This document shows, piece by piece, positions 1 to 10,776 of a stretch of 64,000 bases of DNA. Under the pieces are notes generated by a model. That model was not told the DNA's origin. It was given only the letters and a program-made list of their open reading frames with translations, and ran no database searches. The stretch is taken from the NCBI GenBank assembly GCA_048594975.1, contig JBMDXQ010000149.1, positions 17,642 to 81,641 of the forward strand. Reading direction: 5' to 3'. The DNA is from JBMDXB01 sp048594975. GTDB taxonomy: Bacteria > Acidobacteriota > Vicinamibacteria > Vicinamibacterales > 2-12-FULL-66-21. How positions within the stretch are numbered: the first letter of the stretch is position 1; each line of letters opens with the position of its first letter. The translations under genes were made by a program, and so were the position numbers.

Positions 1-1
1 G

Positions 2-109
2 GAGTTGAACCAGCGCGCGCGCAAGGCTGCCGTCCAGATGCCGGGGAAGGCGTTGACCAACATGCGCATGAACACGGGAACCGGCGGCCTGATGGTGCAG
101 CAGCCATGA
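2..109 (+). CDS. 3' end of a gene upstream of the PilY1-like gene (partial)
   Basis: An open frame enters from the left edge and stops at TGA 107-109, giving 35 visible residues ending in LMVQQP. The stop overlaps the next start in an ATGA arrangement, which is typical of translationally coupled genes and is the main reason to call it real. Pilus minor-protein genes (PilV/W/X) usually precede pilY1, so a PilX-like protein is a reasonable guess from position only. The visible residues carry no motif I recognise. Confidence 0.5.
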   Translation, partial: ELNQRARKAAVQMPGKALTNMRMNTGTGGLMVQQP

Positions 110-3100
110 CGCGCATCCTCGAACACCGGCGACTGGTGGCCGCGCTCGTCGCGCTGGCCGGGATGGGATGGTGGTCGGCCACCGCCTTCGCGCAGCTCGA
201 CCCGCTGCTCTTCGTCCGGCGTGTGCCGCCGACGGTCATCATCGGCGTGGACACGTCGTTCCGGATGATGGAGGACGGCGGCGGCCGCTACTACGATCCG
301 AAGACCTACGTCGCCAACGACGACCTGACGGTCGCTACCGCGCTCGGCGTCCCGGCCGGCGCCACCTACCGGCGGCTCTGGGTGAACCTGACCTATACCG
401 ACAAGAACCTCTCGACCGACACGTTCGAGGCGACCGACCTCCTCGCGGTTAGCAGCGGCTCGCCGTACTACACGACCTTCTACGAGCTGACCAGGCTCGA
501 GATCGCGAAGCAGGGAATCGATCGAGCCTTGAGCGGATATTCAGGGCCGGCGAACCGCTTCGGGCTGCTCAGGCTGCGGCAGAACAACCCGCAGTGGCGC
601 ACCGACGCGTGCGAGAAGCCGATCAGGATCACGGACAATCCGGCGCTGGCTCTGATCTCGGATGCGAGCCCGACGTGCAGCGCGGGAAGCACCGGCCGCT
701 ACGGCGCATTCACCCCGATGGTGTCCGGCGCGAACTTCAACATCGAATCGGTCCACGGGGGCGGGGCGCAGGTCGTGGCGCCCGCTGCCAACACCGCGTC
801 GTCCATCCTCACCGTCGTGCGCCGCGCCGTCAACGACGCGGCGGGCCTCATCCCTGCGGGCGCCGGCACGCGGACCTACATCGATCGGCCGCTCACCCAT
901 CTGCTCGAGGATCTCAAGGCCGCCGCGGTCAACGCCGCCACGAACGACGCCGCGGCGACGCGCACCTGCCGGAACACGGTCGTCGTGCTCGTCGTCGGGG
1001 GCAAGGAGGACGGCGACGCCACCTACCTGGCAGGGCACAACGCCGCGACCTATGCCTCGACGTTCACCGCCGTGAGCGCCGGGGGCGTCACCCGCCGCGT
1101 GCCGATCCACGTCGTCGCCATCCGGCCGGCCGCCGACCACGTCGCCTCGCTCGAGGCGATTGCCACGAACAGCGGCGGCATATATCGCACCGTCAGCGAC
1201 GCCGCGGGCGTCGCCGCGGCGATCAACTACGCCATCCAGACCGGCTACGCGCGACAGACGGACTTCGCGACGGGCACCGCCAGCGAGTACCTGCCGGTCA
1301 GCCCGGTCGTCGGCACCGTCAACCTGAGCGATGCACGCAGCGCCGACGGCACGTCGCTCACGAATACCGTCGTCCAGAACCCTGACGGCGACACGCTGCC
1401 GCAGCGCAGCAACTTCCTCCTCACCGCCGGTTTCACCCTGCCCGGCTTCGAGGGGGTGCTGCGCGCGTTCCGGACCTACGTGCCGGAACCCGACTCGACC
1501 AAGCCCACCGGCTGGAAGTTCGTCAACGACGGGACGAGGCTATGGCCGGACCTCGACGGACGGCCGGTGCTCGCCGGGCGGGCTCGCACGCCCGCCGACC
1601 CGAACTCGCGCAACATCTACACCTACATTCCCAACGTCTCCGGGGGCGGCGAGGTGGTGGAGTTCACAGCCGATGCGGTCAACCTGGCCAAGCTCGCCGG
1701 CCCGATGCAGACCGGCGCCACGACGGCGGCCGTCATCGGCCTGGTCCGGTCGCAGCCGCTCGGGGCGGTGATCGGATCGACACCGGCGATCATGGACGTG
1801 CCCTCGCTCGATCCGCCGCCGGACGATCAGTACGGCCGGCCCGACGCCGCTGGGAGCTTCGCCGATACCTACAAGAACCGCCGGAGCATGATCTTCGTCG
1901 GCGCCAGCGACGGAATGATTCACGCCATCGACTCTCGTACCGGCTACGAGGTCTGGGCGTTCATTCCCTACAACCTGCTGCCGAAGCTGCGCACGCTCGT
2001 CGACGGCCAGTCGGTCGAGCAGTTCGACTACTTTGTCGACAGTTCGCCGAAGATCGCCGAGGTGAAGATCAGCGGCACGTGGCGCAGCCTGCTGATCATC
2101 GGCCAGGGGCCCGGCGGGACCTTCTACCAGGCGTTCGACGTCACCGAGGCAGGGATGGGGGTGGAGCCGGATCGTGACGACCTCGGTGCCGTCGCCGACC
2201 TGCTCCAGCAGTTCGACTTGCCGAATGAGTCGATTCGGTTCAAGTGGGCGTTCCCCAACTACGCGAACTTCGACCCTTCCTACACGGCGACCTTCACCGT
2301 TTCCGATGGCACGCCCGGCGGGAAGGTGAACGTCTATGGTGACCTCGGCGCGGGCGCCTCGTACGCCGAGAAGACCGTCGGGTTCACGTGGTCCGACCCC
2401 GCGGTCGGACCGCTGAACCAGTCGCGGTCGGTCAACGCCGTCATCGTCGGGTCCGGGTACTTCCCGTCGATCGAGGACCTGCTGCCGTCGCGCGGACCGG
2501 GCGCGCCGCGGGCGGGCAATGCGCTGTACCTCCTCGACCCGGAGACGGGGCTGCTCATCGGCAACGGTTCCGGCGGTTCCTGCCCCCTCGTCAGCTCCGG
2601 CTCGGGAAGCGGCACCGGCTGCGTTGCGATCGGCGACGTCGCAGCGAACGGTCGCAAGAACGCACTCCAGGCCGACCCGACCGCTGCCGGCCTCGCCTCG
2701 AGCCTGGTCGTCAGCAAGGCGTACCTGGGGGACATCGACGGCCGGTACTGGCGCTTCGACTTCGACCAGAGCGGCGCGATCTCCGCGACGCGGATCGTCG
2801 ACACCGATCAGCCGATCTACGCGTCGTCCGCGCTCCTCTTCGTCGGCAGCGCGGATGTGTACATGTTCTTCGCGACCGGCAGCGACCTGCTGCCCTCGAG
2901 CGCGCCGGGCGGCACGGGCACGTTCAGGTTGTGGGGCCTCAAGGACAACGCGCCGGCAGCAGGTGGCACCATCAAGTTCAGCCGCGCCCTGGCCGCTGTC
3001 AGTGATTCCGGCGGGATCGCGACCGGAGAGCGGCCGTCCGTCGCTCCATCGGTGGCCGGCGACATCGTGTTCTATTCGACCACGACCGAGTCGGCGACGG

Positions 3101-3381
3101 CGCCGTGCTCCGACTTCTCGGCCAAGCTGTACGCGCTGACCTACATCGGAAGCGCCGCCTACGACACCAACAACAGCGGCAGCGTCGAGAATAACGAGAG
3201 TCCCCTCATCCGGACGATGGCGGGCCGCGCCACCGCCCCGTTCATCGTCGACCAGCACCTCTACATCGGTACGGCGGGCGCGTCCGGTGCGGCCATCGAG
3301 GCGTTCGGCGATCCCGAGGACTTCAACAACGGCATCGGCCAGGTGGGCGTCCGCATCCTCTCGTGGCGGGAGATTCGGTGA
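106..3381 (+). CDS. pilY1: PilY1-like type IV pilus tip/biogenesis protein
   Basis: A secreted 1091-residue protein. An N-terminal signal peptide (residues 1-29, cut after AFA) precedes a von Willebrand A-like region with a degenerate MIDAS start (VIIGVDTSF, about residue 46). The C-terminal half (about 555-1080) looks like the PilY1 beta-propeller, with blades such as FVGASDGMIHAIDSRTG and GNALYLLDPETG. Near the end, residues 1020-1031 (DTNNSGSVENNE) resemble an EF-hand-like calcium loop, as in PilY1 proteins. In known systems PilY1 sits at the pilus tip, promotes extension and acts in adhesion. It overlaps the preceding gene by four bases and the next by four (GTGA), so the three are probably co-transcribed. 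No other pilus gene is visible, so a role outside twitching motility cannot be excluded. Confidence 0.8.
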   Translation: MTRILEHRRLVAALVALAGMGWWSATAFAQLDPLLFVRRVPPTVIIGVDTSFRMMEDGGGRYYDPKTYVANDDLTVATALGVPAGATYRRLWVNLTYTDKNLSTDTFEATDLLAVSSGSPYYTTFYELTRLEIAKQGIDRALSGYSGPANRFGLLRLRQNNPQWRTDACEKPIRITDNPALALISDASPTCSAGSTGRYGAFTPMVSGANFNIESVHGGGAQVVAPAANTASSILTVVRRAVNDAAGLIPAGAGTRTYIDRPLTHLLEDLKAAAVNAATNDAAATRTCRNTVVVLVVGGKEDGDATYLAGHNAATYASTFTAVSAGGVTRRVPIHVVAIRPAADHVASLEAIATNSGGIYRTVSDAAGVAAAINYAIQTGYARQTDFATGTASEYLPVSPVVGTVNLSDARSADGTSLTNTVVQNPDGDTLPQRSNFLLTAGFTLPGFEGVLRAFRTYVPEPDSTKPTGWKFVNDGTRLWPDLDGRPVLAGRARTPADPNSRNIYTYIPNVSGGGEVVEFTADAVNLAKLAGPMQTGATTAAVIGLVRSQPLGAVIGSTPAIMDVPSLDPPPDDQYGRPDAAGSFADTYKNRRSMIFVGASDGMIHAIDSRTGYEVWAFIPYNLLPKLRTLVDGQSVEQFDYFVDSSPKIAEVKISGTWRSLLIIGQGPGGTFYQAFDVTEAGMGVEPDRDDLGAVADLLQQFDLPNESIRFKWAFPNYANFDPSYTATFTVSDGTPGGKVNVYGDLGAGASYAEKTVGFTWSDPAVGPLNQSRSVNAVIVGSGYFPSIEDLLPSRGPGAPRAGNALYLLDPETGLLIGNGSGGSCPLVSSGSGSGTGCVAIGDVAANGRKNALQADPTAAGLASSLVVSKAYLGDIDGRYWRFDFDQSGAISATRIVDTDQPIYASSALLFVGSADVYMFFATGSDLLPSSAPGGTGTFRLWGLKDNAPAAGGTIKFSRALAAVSDSGGIATGERPSVAPSVAGDIVFYSTTTESATAPCSDFSAKLYALTYIGSAAYDTNNSGSVENNESPLIRTMAGRATAPFIVDQHLYIGTAGASGAAIEAFGDPEDFNNGIGQVGVRILSWREIR

Positions 3382-4259
3382 GCGGCGACGCCATCAACTG
3401 CCCGGGCTGCGGCGCGAAGATCCGGGCGGATCGGCGGCGCTGCCCGCGCTGCCGCGCCGTACTGGCGCCGACGGATCCGCGCGCGGCGGCCGCGACCAGC
3501 CGCAGGCTCAAGATCGCTGCCGGGGCGGTCGTCGGCGTGTTCGGGCTGGCGCTGGCCGTCCTCTGGGTGGCACGAGAGTGGCGAGAGGTGCCGCAACCGG
3601 CCCTGCCAGTCGCCGCTGTCTCTCGTCCAGCGCCGCGGCCGGAGGCATCGCCGGCACCGGCTCCGCTCGCCGAGCTCGAGCGCCCCTTCCTCGATGCCCG
3701 CGGCCGCGCCGCCATTGCCTATGGCGCCGGGGACATGGAGGCGGCCCTCGTCCAGTACGAAGAGGCCATCCGGCGCAATCCGAACGACGCGGAGTCTCTG
3801 AGCAATCTCGGCCAGGTGCTCGTCCGCCTCAATCGCACGGCGGAGGCGCTGCCGTACTTCGATCGCGCCATCGCGTTGATCCCATACCGGTGGGCGTACA
3901 GCTTCAACCGCGCGCGGACGCTCGGCCTGCTCGGACGATGGGAGGAATGCGTCGCCGAGTACCGACGCGCGCAGGCGCTGTTCCCGAACGACTACGTGAC
4001 GACGTTCAATCTCGCCCTGGCGCTGCGCAAGCTGGGGGACAACGAGGGTGCGATCGCCGCGTTGCACCAGGCAATCGCGTTGGAGCCCAACGATGCCAGC
4101 TTCCGGGTGGCTCTCGGCATGACGTACGAACGCCTGCAGAAGCCGACCGATGCAGCCAGCGCATACGAGGAAGCCCTGAAGCTGGCGCCGCTGGCCCCCG
4201 ATGCGGATGTCGTGCGCAGGCGGATCGCCCAGCTGCGCGGCACCACGAGCGGCGAATAG
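3378..4259 (+). CDS. Zinc-ribbon, single-TM, TPR-repeat protein
   Basis: A 293-residue protein. The N-terminus has a zinc ribbon with two CxxC knuckles (CPGCG and CPRCR). It is followed by one membrane helix (about 38-60), a proline/alanine-rich linker, and four or five TPR repeats rich in N-P-N-D turns (for example IRRNPNDAESLSNLGQVLVRL). I chose GTG 3378 because it overlaps the upstream stop as GTGA with GGGAG just before it; a GTG at 3363 is also in frame. TPR proteins with this layout are scaffolds. Its position behind the PilY1-like gene suggests a pilus or envelope assembly role, which is inference. Confidence 0.75.
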   Translation: MSGDAINCPGCGAKIRADRRRCPRCRAVLAPTDPRAAAATSRRLKIAAGAVVGVFGLALAVLWVAREWREVPQPALPVAAVSRPAPRPEASPAPAPLAELERPFLDARGRAAIAYGAGDMEAALVQYEEAIRRNPNDAESLSNLGQVLVRLNRTAEALPYFDRAIALIPYRWAYSFNRARTLGLLGRWEECVAEYRRAQALFPNDYVTTFNLALALRKLGDNEGAIAALHQAIALEPNDASFRVALGMTYERLQKPTDAASAYEEALKLAPLAPDADVVRRRIAQLRGTTSGE

Positions 4260-4283
4260 GCCTTCCGGGGCCTGTTGCCGCTC

Positions 4284-4292
4284 TGCTACACT
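4284..4292 (+). promoter_or_regulatory. Extended -10 promoter candidate
   Basis: TGCTACACT is an extended -10 element (TGn followed by TACACT) in the 53-bp gap before the coiled-coil gene, about 20 bases upstream of its ATG. No convincing -35 is present, as is usual for extended -10 promoters. It may let the coiled-coil protein and response regulator be expressed apart from the pilus genes. Confidence 0.3.
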
Positions 4293-4312
4293 GGATATGA
4301 ACCCTTGAAGCC

Positions 4313-4888
4313 ATGACCCTTTCCGGACGCTTCCGCGCCGTGACCGGTTTGGTCGCCGCCACGCTGCTCGTGTCGTGGCTGGCTGGTGGCATGGCGTCGG
4401 CCCAGACGCCGACGCTCGGCGACGTCGCGAAAAAGGAAGAAGAGCGGCGGAAGAAGCTCGCGGCCCCGGCCAAGGTCTACACGAACAAGGATCTGCCGAA
4501 GCCGGCGGCCACGGTGCCGGCGCCGGCCGCGGGCGCTCCCGAGGCGCCTCCGGCCGTCGAGCAGAAGCTGCCGCCTGCCCCGACGCCCGAGGAGCCGAAG
4601 AACGAGAAGGACGAGGCGTGGTGGCGCAAGCGCATCAGCGACGTCCGTCAGGAGTTGACCCGCAACGAGATGGCGGCCGAGGCCTTCCAGAGCCGGATCA
4701 ACGCCCTGACGACGGACTTCGTGAATCGCGATGATCCGTACCAGCGCGCGCAAATCGCCATCGATCGCCAGAAGGCGCTCGCCGAGCTCGAGCGCGTGAA
4801 GGCGGAAGCCGTCCGCCTGAAACAGCTGATCGCCGATATCGAAGAGGAGGGCCGCCAGGCGGGCGTCCCGCCCGGCTGGCTCCGCTGA
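4313..4888 (+). CDS. Exported coiled-coil protein of unknown function
   Basis: A 191-residue protein with a clear signal peptide (residues 1-30, ending ASA before QTPT). It is followed by a highly charged stretch (KKEEERRKK), a proline/alanine-rich spacer (about 55-95) and a C-terminal coiled coil (about 105-185, rich in E, R, K, L). The mature protein is presumably periplasmic. I recognise no family. It lies 14 bp upstream of the sigma-54 regulator on the same strand, so the two may be co-transcribed. Confidence 0.65.
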   Translation: MTLSGRFRAVTGLVAATLLVSWLAGGMASAQTPTLGDVAKKEEERRKKLAAPAKVYTNKDLPKPAATVPAPAAGAPEAPPAVEQKLPPAPTPEEPKNEKDEAWWRKRISDVRQELTRNEMAAEAFQSRINALTTDFVNRDDPYQRAQIAIDRQKALAELERVKAEAVRLKQLIADIEEEGRQAGVPPGWLR

Positions 4889-4902
4889 CGACGACCCGTT
4901 CG

Positions 4903-6297
<1,395 letters not shown>

Positions 6298-6304
6298 CGT
6301 TTTT

Positions 6305-6367
6305 CGTCGCTCGTCGCTCGTCGCTCGTCGCTCGTCGCTCGTCGCTCGTCGCTCGTCGCTCGTCGCT
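6305..6367. repeat. Nine tandem copies of heptamer CGTCGCT
   Basis: Nine uninterrupted perfect copies of CGTCGCT fill most of the 83-bp gap between the convergent ends of the response regulator and aroB genes. The reverse strand reads AGCGACG, and three units make a 21-nt period, so any frame across it encodes a seven-residue repeat such as SDERRAT. It is a microsatellite, not a gene. It lacks dyad symmetry and so is not an ordinary terminator. Confidence 0.95.
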
Positions 6368-6380
6368 CGGCGAGAGTGGC

Positions 6381-7490
6381 CTACGACCGCAGGCCGATTG
6401 CGGCGAGCGCTTGCAGCAGTTCGTCCGTCGAGACGTCGGTGGCGATCGTCGTCGCGCCGATGGCGGTCGGCAACACGTAGTGCAGCTGGCCGGCAATCAC
6501 CTTCTTGTCGCGTGCGACGGCTTCGAGGACCTGTGACGCCGAGAGGTCCGCGACGGGCGGCAGCGGCCCCATCTTGGTGATGAGCGCGGCCAGGAGGGCT
6601 CGATCCGCTGCTTCGAAGAGGCCACGCCGGACCCCGAGCTCGGCGGCGACGAGCATCCCGTAGGCAATCGCCTCGCCGTGCCGGTACCGCCGGTACTTCG
6701 TGACCGCCTCGATCGCGTGGCCGGCGGTGTGGCCGAAATTGAGCGTTCGCCGGACGCCCGACTCGCGTTCGTCCTCTTCGACGATTCCCGCCTTGATCCG
6801 GCACGACGCCGCGATCACCTCGACGAGCAGGGCGGGCTCGCGGGCGAAGAGCCGCGGCAGGCCCTCGGCCACCCGATCGAACAGGGTGCGGCTGGCGATC
6901 ATGCCGTACTTGACCACCTCGTAGAGCCCGGCGCGGAACTCGCGGCGGGGCAGCGTCGCGAGCAACTCCGGGTCGATGGCCACGAGCGCCGGCGCGTGAA
7001 ACGCGCCGATCAGGTTCTTGCCGAGCGGATGGTTCACGCCGACCTTGCCGCCCACCGAGCTGTCCACCTGGGCGAGCAGTGTCGTCGGGACCTGGACGAC
7101 CGGGACGCCGCGCAGGTAGGTGGCGGCGGCGAAGCCGGCAACGTCGCCCGTGACGCCGCCACCAATCGCCACGATGGTGCTCGCGCGATCCGCGCCGGCG
7201 CGAATCAGCGCGTCGTAGATCCTGCCGACCGTCGCCACCGTCTTGTGGCGCTCGCCGTCGGGGATCAGGATCGGCTCGTCGCGCGAGATGGCCGCGAAGC
7301 GATGGCCGTGCAGGCGCCACACGTTCGGCGTCGAGACGACGAAGCGGCGCTGCGGTGTTCCGGCGCGGTCCAGGAGATCCGCGAGCCGCTCCGCCGTTTC
7401 GGGCGCGATTTCGATGGCGTAACGGCCGGCACCGGCGCGGACCTCGAGGCGCGCGACGGGCGGCACGGGGGGCGTGGGCACGGCGGTCAT
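6381..7490 (-). CDS. aroB: 3-dehydroquinate synthase
   Basis: A 369-residue cytoplasmic enzyme that converts DAHP to 3-dehydroquinate, the second step of the shikimate pathway. It is NAD- and zinc-dependent. Family signatures are present: the nucleotide-binding GGGVTGDVAGF, the active-site run TTLLAQVDSSVGGK followed by VNHPLGKN, and the metal-ligand block LNFGHTAGHAIEA. Length is normal for AroB. It starts at ATG 7490 and is divergent from nadB, with 34 bp between starts. No other shikimate gene is visible nearby. Confidence 0.95.
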   Translation of the reverse strand: MTAVPTPPVPPVARLEVRAGAGRYAIEIAPETAERLADLLDRAGTPQRRFVVSTPNVWRLHGHRFAAISRDEPILIPDGERHKTVATVGRIYDALIRAGADRASTIVAIGGGVTGDVAGFAAATYLRGVPVVQVPTTLLAQVDSSVGGKVGVNHPLGKNLIGAFHAPALVAIDPELLATLPRREFRAGLYEVVKYGMIASRTLFDRVAEGLPRLFAREPALLVEVIAASCRIKAGIVEEDERESGVRRTLNFGHTAGHAIEAVTKYRRYRHGEAIAYGMLVAAELGVRRGLFEAADRALLAALITKMGPLPPVADLSASQVLEAVARDKKVIAGQLHYVLPTAIGATTIATDVSTDELLQALAAIGLRS

Positions 7491-7524
7491 CGCGGGGCGG
7501 TGCAGTAGGATAACAGCAACGGCC

Positions 7525-9105
7525 GTGGCTCTTCACGCGGACTTCCTCGTCATCGGCAGCGGGATTGCGGGCCTGCGCGCCGCCGCCGCACTCGGGCCGG
7601 CCGGCAGCGTCCTGATCCTCACCAAGGCCGAACCGCGCGAGGGCAACACCGGCTACGCGCAGGGCGGCATCGCCGCCGCCGTCGGGCCGGACGATTCGCC
7701 GCAGCTGCACGCGCGCGACACGCTCGTCGCCGGCGATGGGCTGTGCGACGAGGCCGCGGTGCGGGTGCTCGTCGAGGACGGCGCGCGCTCCGTGCGCGAG
7801 CTGATCGACTGGGGCGCGGCCTTCGACCGCGGCGCCGACGGCCGGCCGGCGCTGGCCATCGAAGGCGCGCACAGCGTCCGCCGCGTGCTGCACGCGTGCG
7901 ACGCCACCGGCCGTGAGATCGCGCGCCTCCTCTGGGCGCGGGCGTCGGCGCTGCCCGGCGTTGAATCGTATGCCCACGCGCGCGTCGTGGATTTGATCGT
8001 CGAGGGCGGCTGCTGCCGCGGCGCGCGCTTCCTCGACGCCGACGGATCGCTCGCGGAGGCCCGGGCGGGCGCCGTCCTGCTCGCGACAGGCGGCGCCGGG
8101 CACGTGTTCCGCGAGACGACGAACCCGCCGGTCGCCACGGGCGACGGCGTGGCCATGGCCTACCGCGCTGGCGCCGCCGTCGCCGACCTGGAGTTCGTCC
8201 AGTTCCATCCGACGGCGCTGAAAGTCGAAGGGCAGCCCCGGTTCCTGCTCTCCGAAGCGCTCCGCGGCGAAGGGGCGCGGCTGGTGAACGCGGCGGGGCA
8301 GCCGTTCATGCGTGACTACGATGCGGCCGGCGACCTCGCGCCGCGCGACCGTGTCGCGCGCGCCATCGTACGCGAGTCGGAGCGGACCGGCGCGCCGGTG
8401 TTCCTCTCCCTCGAGCACCTCGACGCCCGGTTCGTGCACGAGCGCTTCCCGCTGATCACCGACGCCTGCCGACAGGCCGGGCTCGACCTGGCGCGAGATC
8501 GGATCCCGATCGGGCCGGCAGCTCATTACGTGATGGGCGGGGTGCTGGCCGACTTGGATGGACGGACCACGGTCTCCGGCCTGTACGCCGCCGGCGAAGT
8601 CGCCTGCACCGGCGTGCACGGCGCAAACCGTCTCGCCAGCAACTCGCTGCTCGAGGGACTGGTGTTCGGCGCGCGCGCCGGCCGCGCGATGACGAGGCAC
8701 GACGGCCCCGCCTCGATCGCGGGCGTGCAGGCGGCTGCCAGGGTTCGCTCCCCGGACCCGGGTGACCCGCCGCGGAGCGGCGCCGACAGCCCCGAGTCGC
8801 TCGACGCCGAACGGATCCAGGAGGTCATGTGGCGGCACGCCGGCCTGTTTCGCGATCGCGACGGGCTGGCCAGCGCGCTGCGTCAGCTCGAACCGGCCTG
8901 GGCGGCCGACATCGCGAGGCTGCGTGAGGGGAGGCCACAAGGGACGAAGGGCTGGCGCCGGACGAGCATCCTCACCGTCAGCGTTCTCATCGCGCGCGCG
9001 GCGCTCCGGCGCGAGGAGAGCCGCGGCGGCCACTACCGCACGGACTTCCCCAAACGCGACGATATACACTGGAAGCGCCGCCTCTCTGAGACGCTGCCGG
9101 ACTAG
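7525..9105 (+). CDS. nadB: L-aspartate oxidase
   Basis: A 526-residue FAD enzyme that oxidises L-aspartate to iminoaspartate, the first step of de novo NAD synthesis. It shows the N-terminal dinucleotide fold (GSGIAGLRAA), the NadB-typical GNTGYAQGGIAAA, the succinate dehydrogenase-like block EFVQFHPTAL, the active-site SEALRGEGARL and HYVMGGV, and the C-terminal GANRLASNSLLEGLVFG. GTG 7525 gives a start consistent with E. coli NadB (540 residues). An upstream GTG at 7474 would overlap the divergent aroB start and is less likely. nadA and nadC are not in the window. Confidence 0.93.
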   Translation: MALHADFLVIGSGIAGLRAAAALGPAGSVLILTKAEPREGNTGYAQGGIAAAVGPDDSPQLHARDTLVAGDGLCDEAAVRVLVEDGARSVRELIDWGAAFDRGADGRPALAIEGAHSVRRVLHACDATGREIARLLWARASALPGVESYAHARVVDLIVEGGCCRGARFLDADGSLAEARAGAVLLATGGAGHVFRETTNPPVATGDGVAMAYRAGAAVADLEFVQFHPTALKVEGQPRFLLSEALRGEGARLVNAAGQPFMRDYDAAGDLAPRDRVARAIVRESERTGAPVFLSLEHLDARFVHERFPLITDACRQAGLDLARDRIPIGPAAHYVMGGVLADLDGRTTVSGLYAAGEVACTGVHGANRLASNSLLEGLVFGARAGRAMTRHDGPASIAGVQAAARVRSPDPGDPPRSGADSPESLDAERIQEVMWRHAGLFRDRDGLASALRQLEPAWAADIARLREGRPQGTKGWRRTSILTVSVLIARAALRREESRGGHYRTDFPKRDDIHWKRRLSETLPD

Positions 9106-9119
9106 TCCTGCGCCAGGAC
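9105..9119 (+). terminator. Stem-loop at the nadB stop
   Basis: A perfect 6-bp stem (GTCCTG / CAGGAC, loop CGC) begins on the last base of the nadB stop codon. No T-tract follows, so it is at best a Rho-independent-like element or a 3'-end stabiliser. Confidence 0.25.
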
Positions 9120-9282
9120 GTACGCACGTCAGGGGGCCGGCGGGCGGCGGGTACGGGAGCGGGGGAGCCGCCCCGGTGCACGACGGCGAGCGGCCCCGTC
9201 ACCCATCCGCGGACGGGTGCGGGTGGCCACGGTTCATCGACGGCCGGCACGAGGCGGGCCGGCAGGACTCAGGATGCGAGCA

Positions 9283-10749
9283 ATGGCGGAGAAGACCGAG
9301 AAGACCGCGAAGGACGGACAGGTGACCGAGATCACGCCGCAGTCGGACGACTTCTCGCGGTGGTACCTCGACGTCGTGCGCCGCGCGGAGCTGGCCGACT
9401 ACACGCCGGTCAAGGGCTGCATGGCCATCCGCCCGTACGGCTACGCCATCTGGGAGCTGATTCAACAGGCGCTCGATCGCCGGTTCAAGGAGACCGGTCA
9501 CGTCAACGCCTACTTCCCGCTGTTCATCCCCGAGAAGCTGCTGATGCGGGAGGCGGAGCACGTCGAGGGGTTCTCGCCGCAGGTGGCGTGGGTCACGCGC
9601 GGCGGCGACGAGGAGCTCGAGGAGCGGCTCGCGATCCGTCCCACCTCCGAGGTGATCATCGGCACGCTCTATTCGAAGTGGATCAAGTCCTGGCGCGACC
9701 TGCCCGTGCTCATCAACCAGTGGGCCAACGTCGTCCGGTGGGAGAAGGTGACGCGTCCGTTCCTGCGCACGACCGAGTTCCTCTGGCAGGAGGGACACAC
9801 CGCGCACGAAACCGAGCAGGAAGCGCAGGACGAGACGATGCGCATCCTCGGGATCTACAAGGAGTTCGCCGAGGTCGAGCTGGCGATGCCGGTGATTGAC
9901 GGCGAGAAGAGCGAGAGCGAGAAGTTCGCCGGTGCGTCGCGGACCTATTCGATCGAGGCACTCATGGGCGACGGCCGGGCGATGCAGGCCGGCACGTCGC
10001 ACAACCTCGGGCAGAACTTTGCGAAGGCGTTCGAGATCCAGTTCCAGGGCCGCGACAAGGCGCTGCAGTTCGCCTGGACGACGTCCTGGGGCGTGTCGAC
10101 GCGGCTCATCGGCGGCGTGATCATGACGCACGGCGACGATCGTGGACTCATCCTGCCGCCGCGCGTAGCGCCCTACCAGGTCGTCATCGTTCCGATCCCA
10201 CGCGGCAACTGGTTGGAGACGGTGCTGCCCCGCGCGCGCGAGATCCAGGCCGAGCTCTCGCGAGCCGGCATTCGCGTGAAGCTCGACGACAGCGAGGCCA
10301 ACACGCCCGGGTGGAAGTTCGCCGAGTGGGAGATGCGCGGCGTGCCGCTGCGGCTCGAAATCGGGCCGAAGGACATCGACACGTCGCAGGTTGTGCTCGC
10401 CCGCCGCGACACGAGGGAGAAGCTGCCGACCGCGATGGCGGGGCTGGCGGCGTCCGTGACGACGCTCCTCGAGGCAATTCAGCGGTCGTTGTACGAACGG
10501 GCCCTGCGTTTTCGCGAGGACCACACGCAGCGCGTCACGTCGTACGACGAGTTCAAGCAGGTGATGGAGGGCCGGCCCGGGTTCGTCATCGCCGGCTGGT
10601 GCGGCGCCGCCGGCTGCGAGGCGCAGATCAAGGCGGACACCCAGGCCACGCTGCGCAACATCCCGTTCACCGGCGGGCCCGCGACCGGCACGTGTGTGCG
10701 GTGCGGCAACCAGTCGATTGGCGAGGCGTGGTTCGCGAAGGCGTACTGA
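9283..10749 (+). CDS. proS: Prolyl-tRNA synthetase, archaeal/eukaryotic type (ProS type 3)
   Basis: A 488-residue class II synthetase that charges tRNA-Pro. The N-terminus has the type 3 signature (RWYLDVVRRAELADY), and motif 2 is RPFLRTTEFLWQEGHTAH. The C-terminal domain carries paired cysteines (WCGAAGCE and CVRCG) expected for the zinc-binding tail of the archaeal/eukaryotic type, and it ends in the characteristic aromatic-rich KAY. It lacks the editing insertion of the E. coli-type enzyme. ATG 9283 has AGGA eight bases upstream; ATG 9274 is also possible. Many bacteria, including Acidobacteria, use this type. Confidence 0.95.
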   Translation: MAEKTEKTAKDGQVTEITPQSDDFSRWYLDVVRRAELADYTPVKGCMAIRPYGYAIWELIQQALDRRFKETGHVNAYFPLFIPEKLLMREAEHVEGFSPQVAWVTRGGDEELEERLAIRPTSEVIIGTLYSKWIKSWRDLPVLINQWANVVRWEKVTRPFLRTTEFLWQEGHTAHETEQEAQDETMRILGIYKEFAEVELAMPVIDGEKSESEKFAGASRTYSIEALMGDGRAMQAGTSHNLGQNFAKAFEIQFQGRDKALQFAWTTSWGVSTRLIGGVIMTHGDDRGLILPPRVAPYQVVIVPIPRGNWLETVLPRAREIQAELSRAGIRVKLDDSEANTPGWKFAEWEMRGVPLRLEIGPKDIDTSQVVLARRDTREKLPTAMAGLAASVTTLLEAIQRSLYERALRFREDHTQRVTSYDEFKQVMEGRPGFVIAGWCGAAGCEAQIKADTQATLRNIPFTGGPATGTCVRCGNQSIGEAWFAKAY

Positions 10750-10763
10750 GATCGCGAATGCGC

Positions 10764-10776
10764 TCGCTTCGCTCGC
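10764..10776. repeat. Dispersed 13-mer, copy 1
   Basis: The 106-bp gap between the convergent proS and HEAT-repeat genes contains a 13-mer that reads GCGAGCGAAGCGA on the minus strand. The same 13-mer occurs on the plus strand at 41039-41051. Around it are further GC-rich partial palindromes (GCGCGCTGCGCGC). It may be a small REP-like element or a bidirectional transcription stop. Confidence 0.5.

Noticed and set aside
9120..9282. G-rich leader before proS as a T-box or riboswitch
   Set aside because: Some stems form (CCCGTC/GACGGG), but no T-box sequence or known aptamer core is visible.
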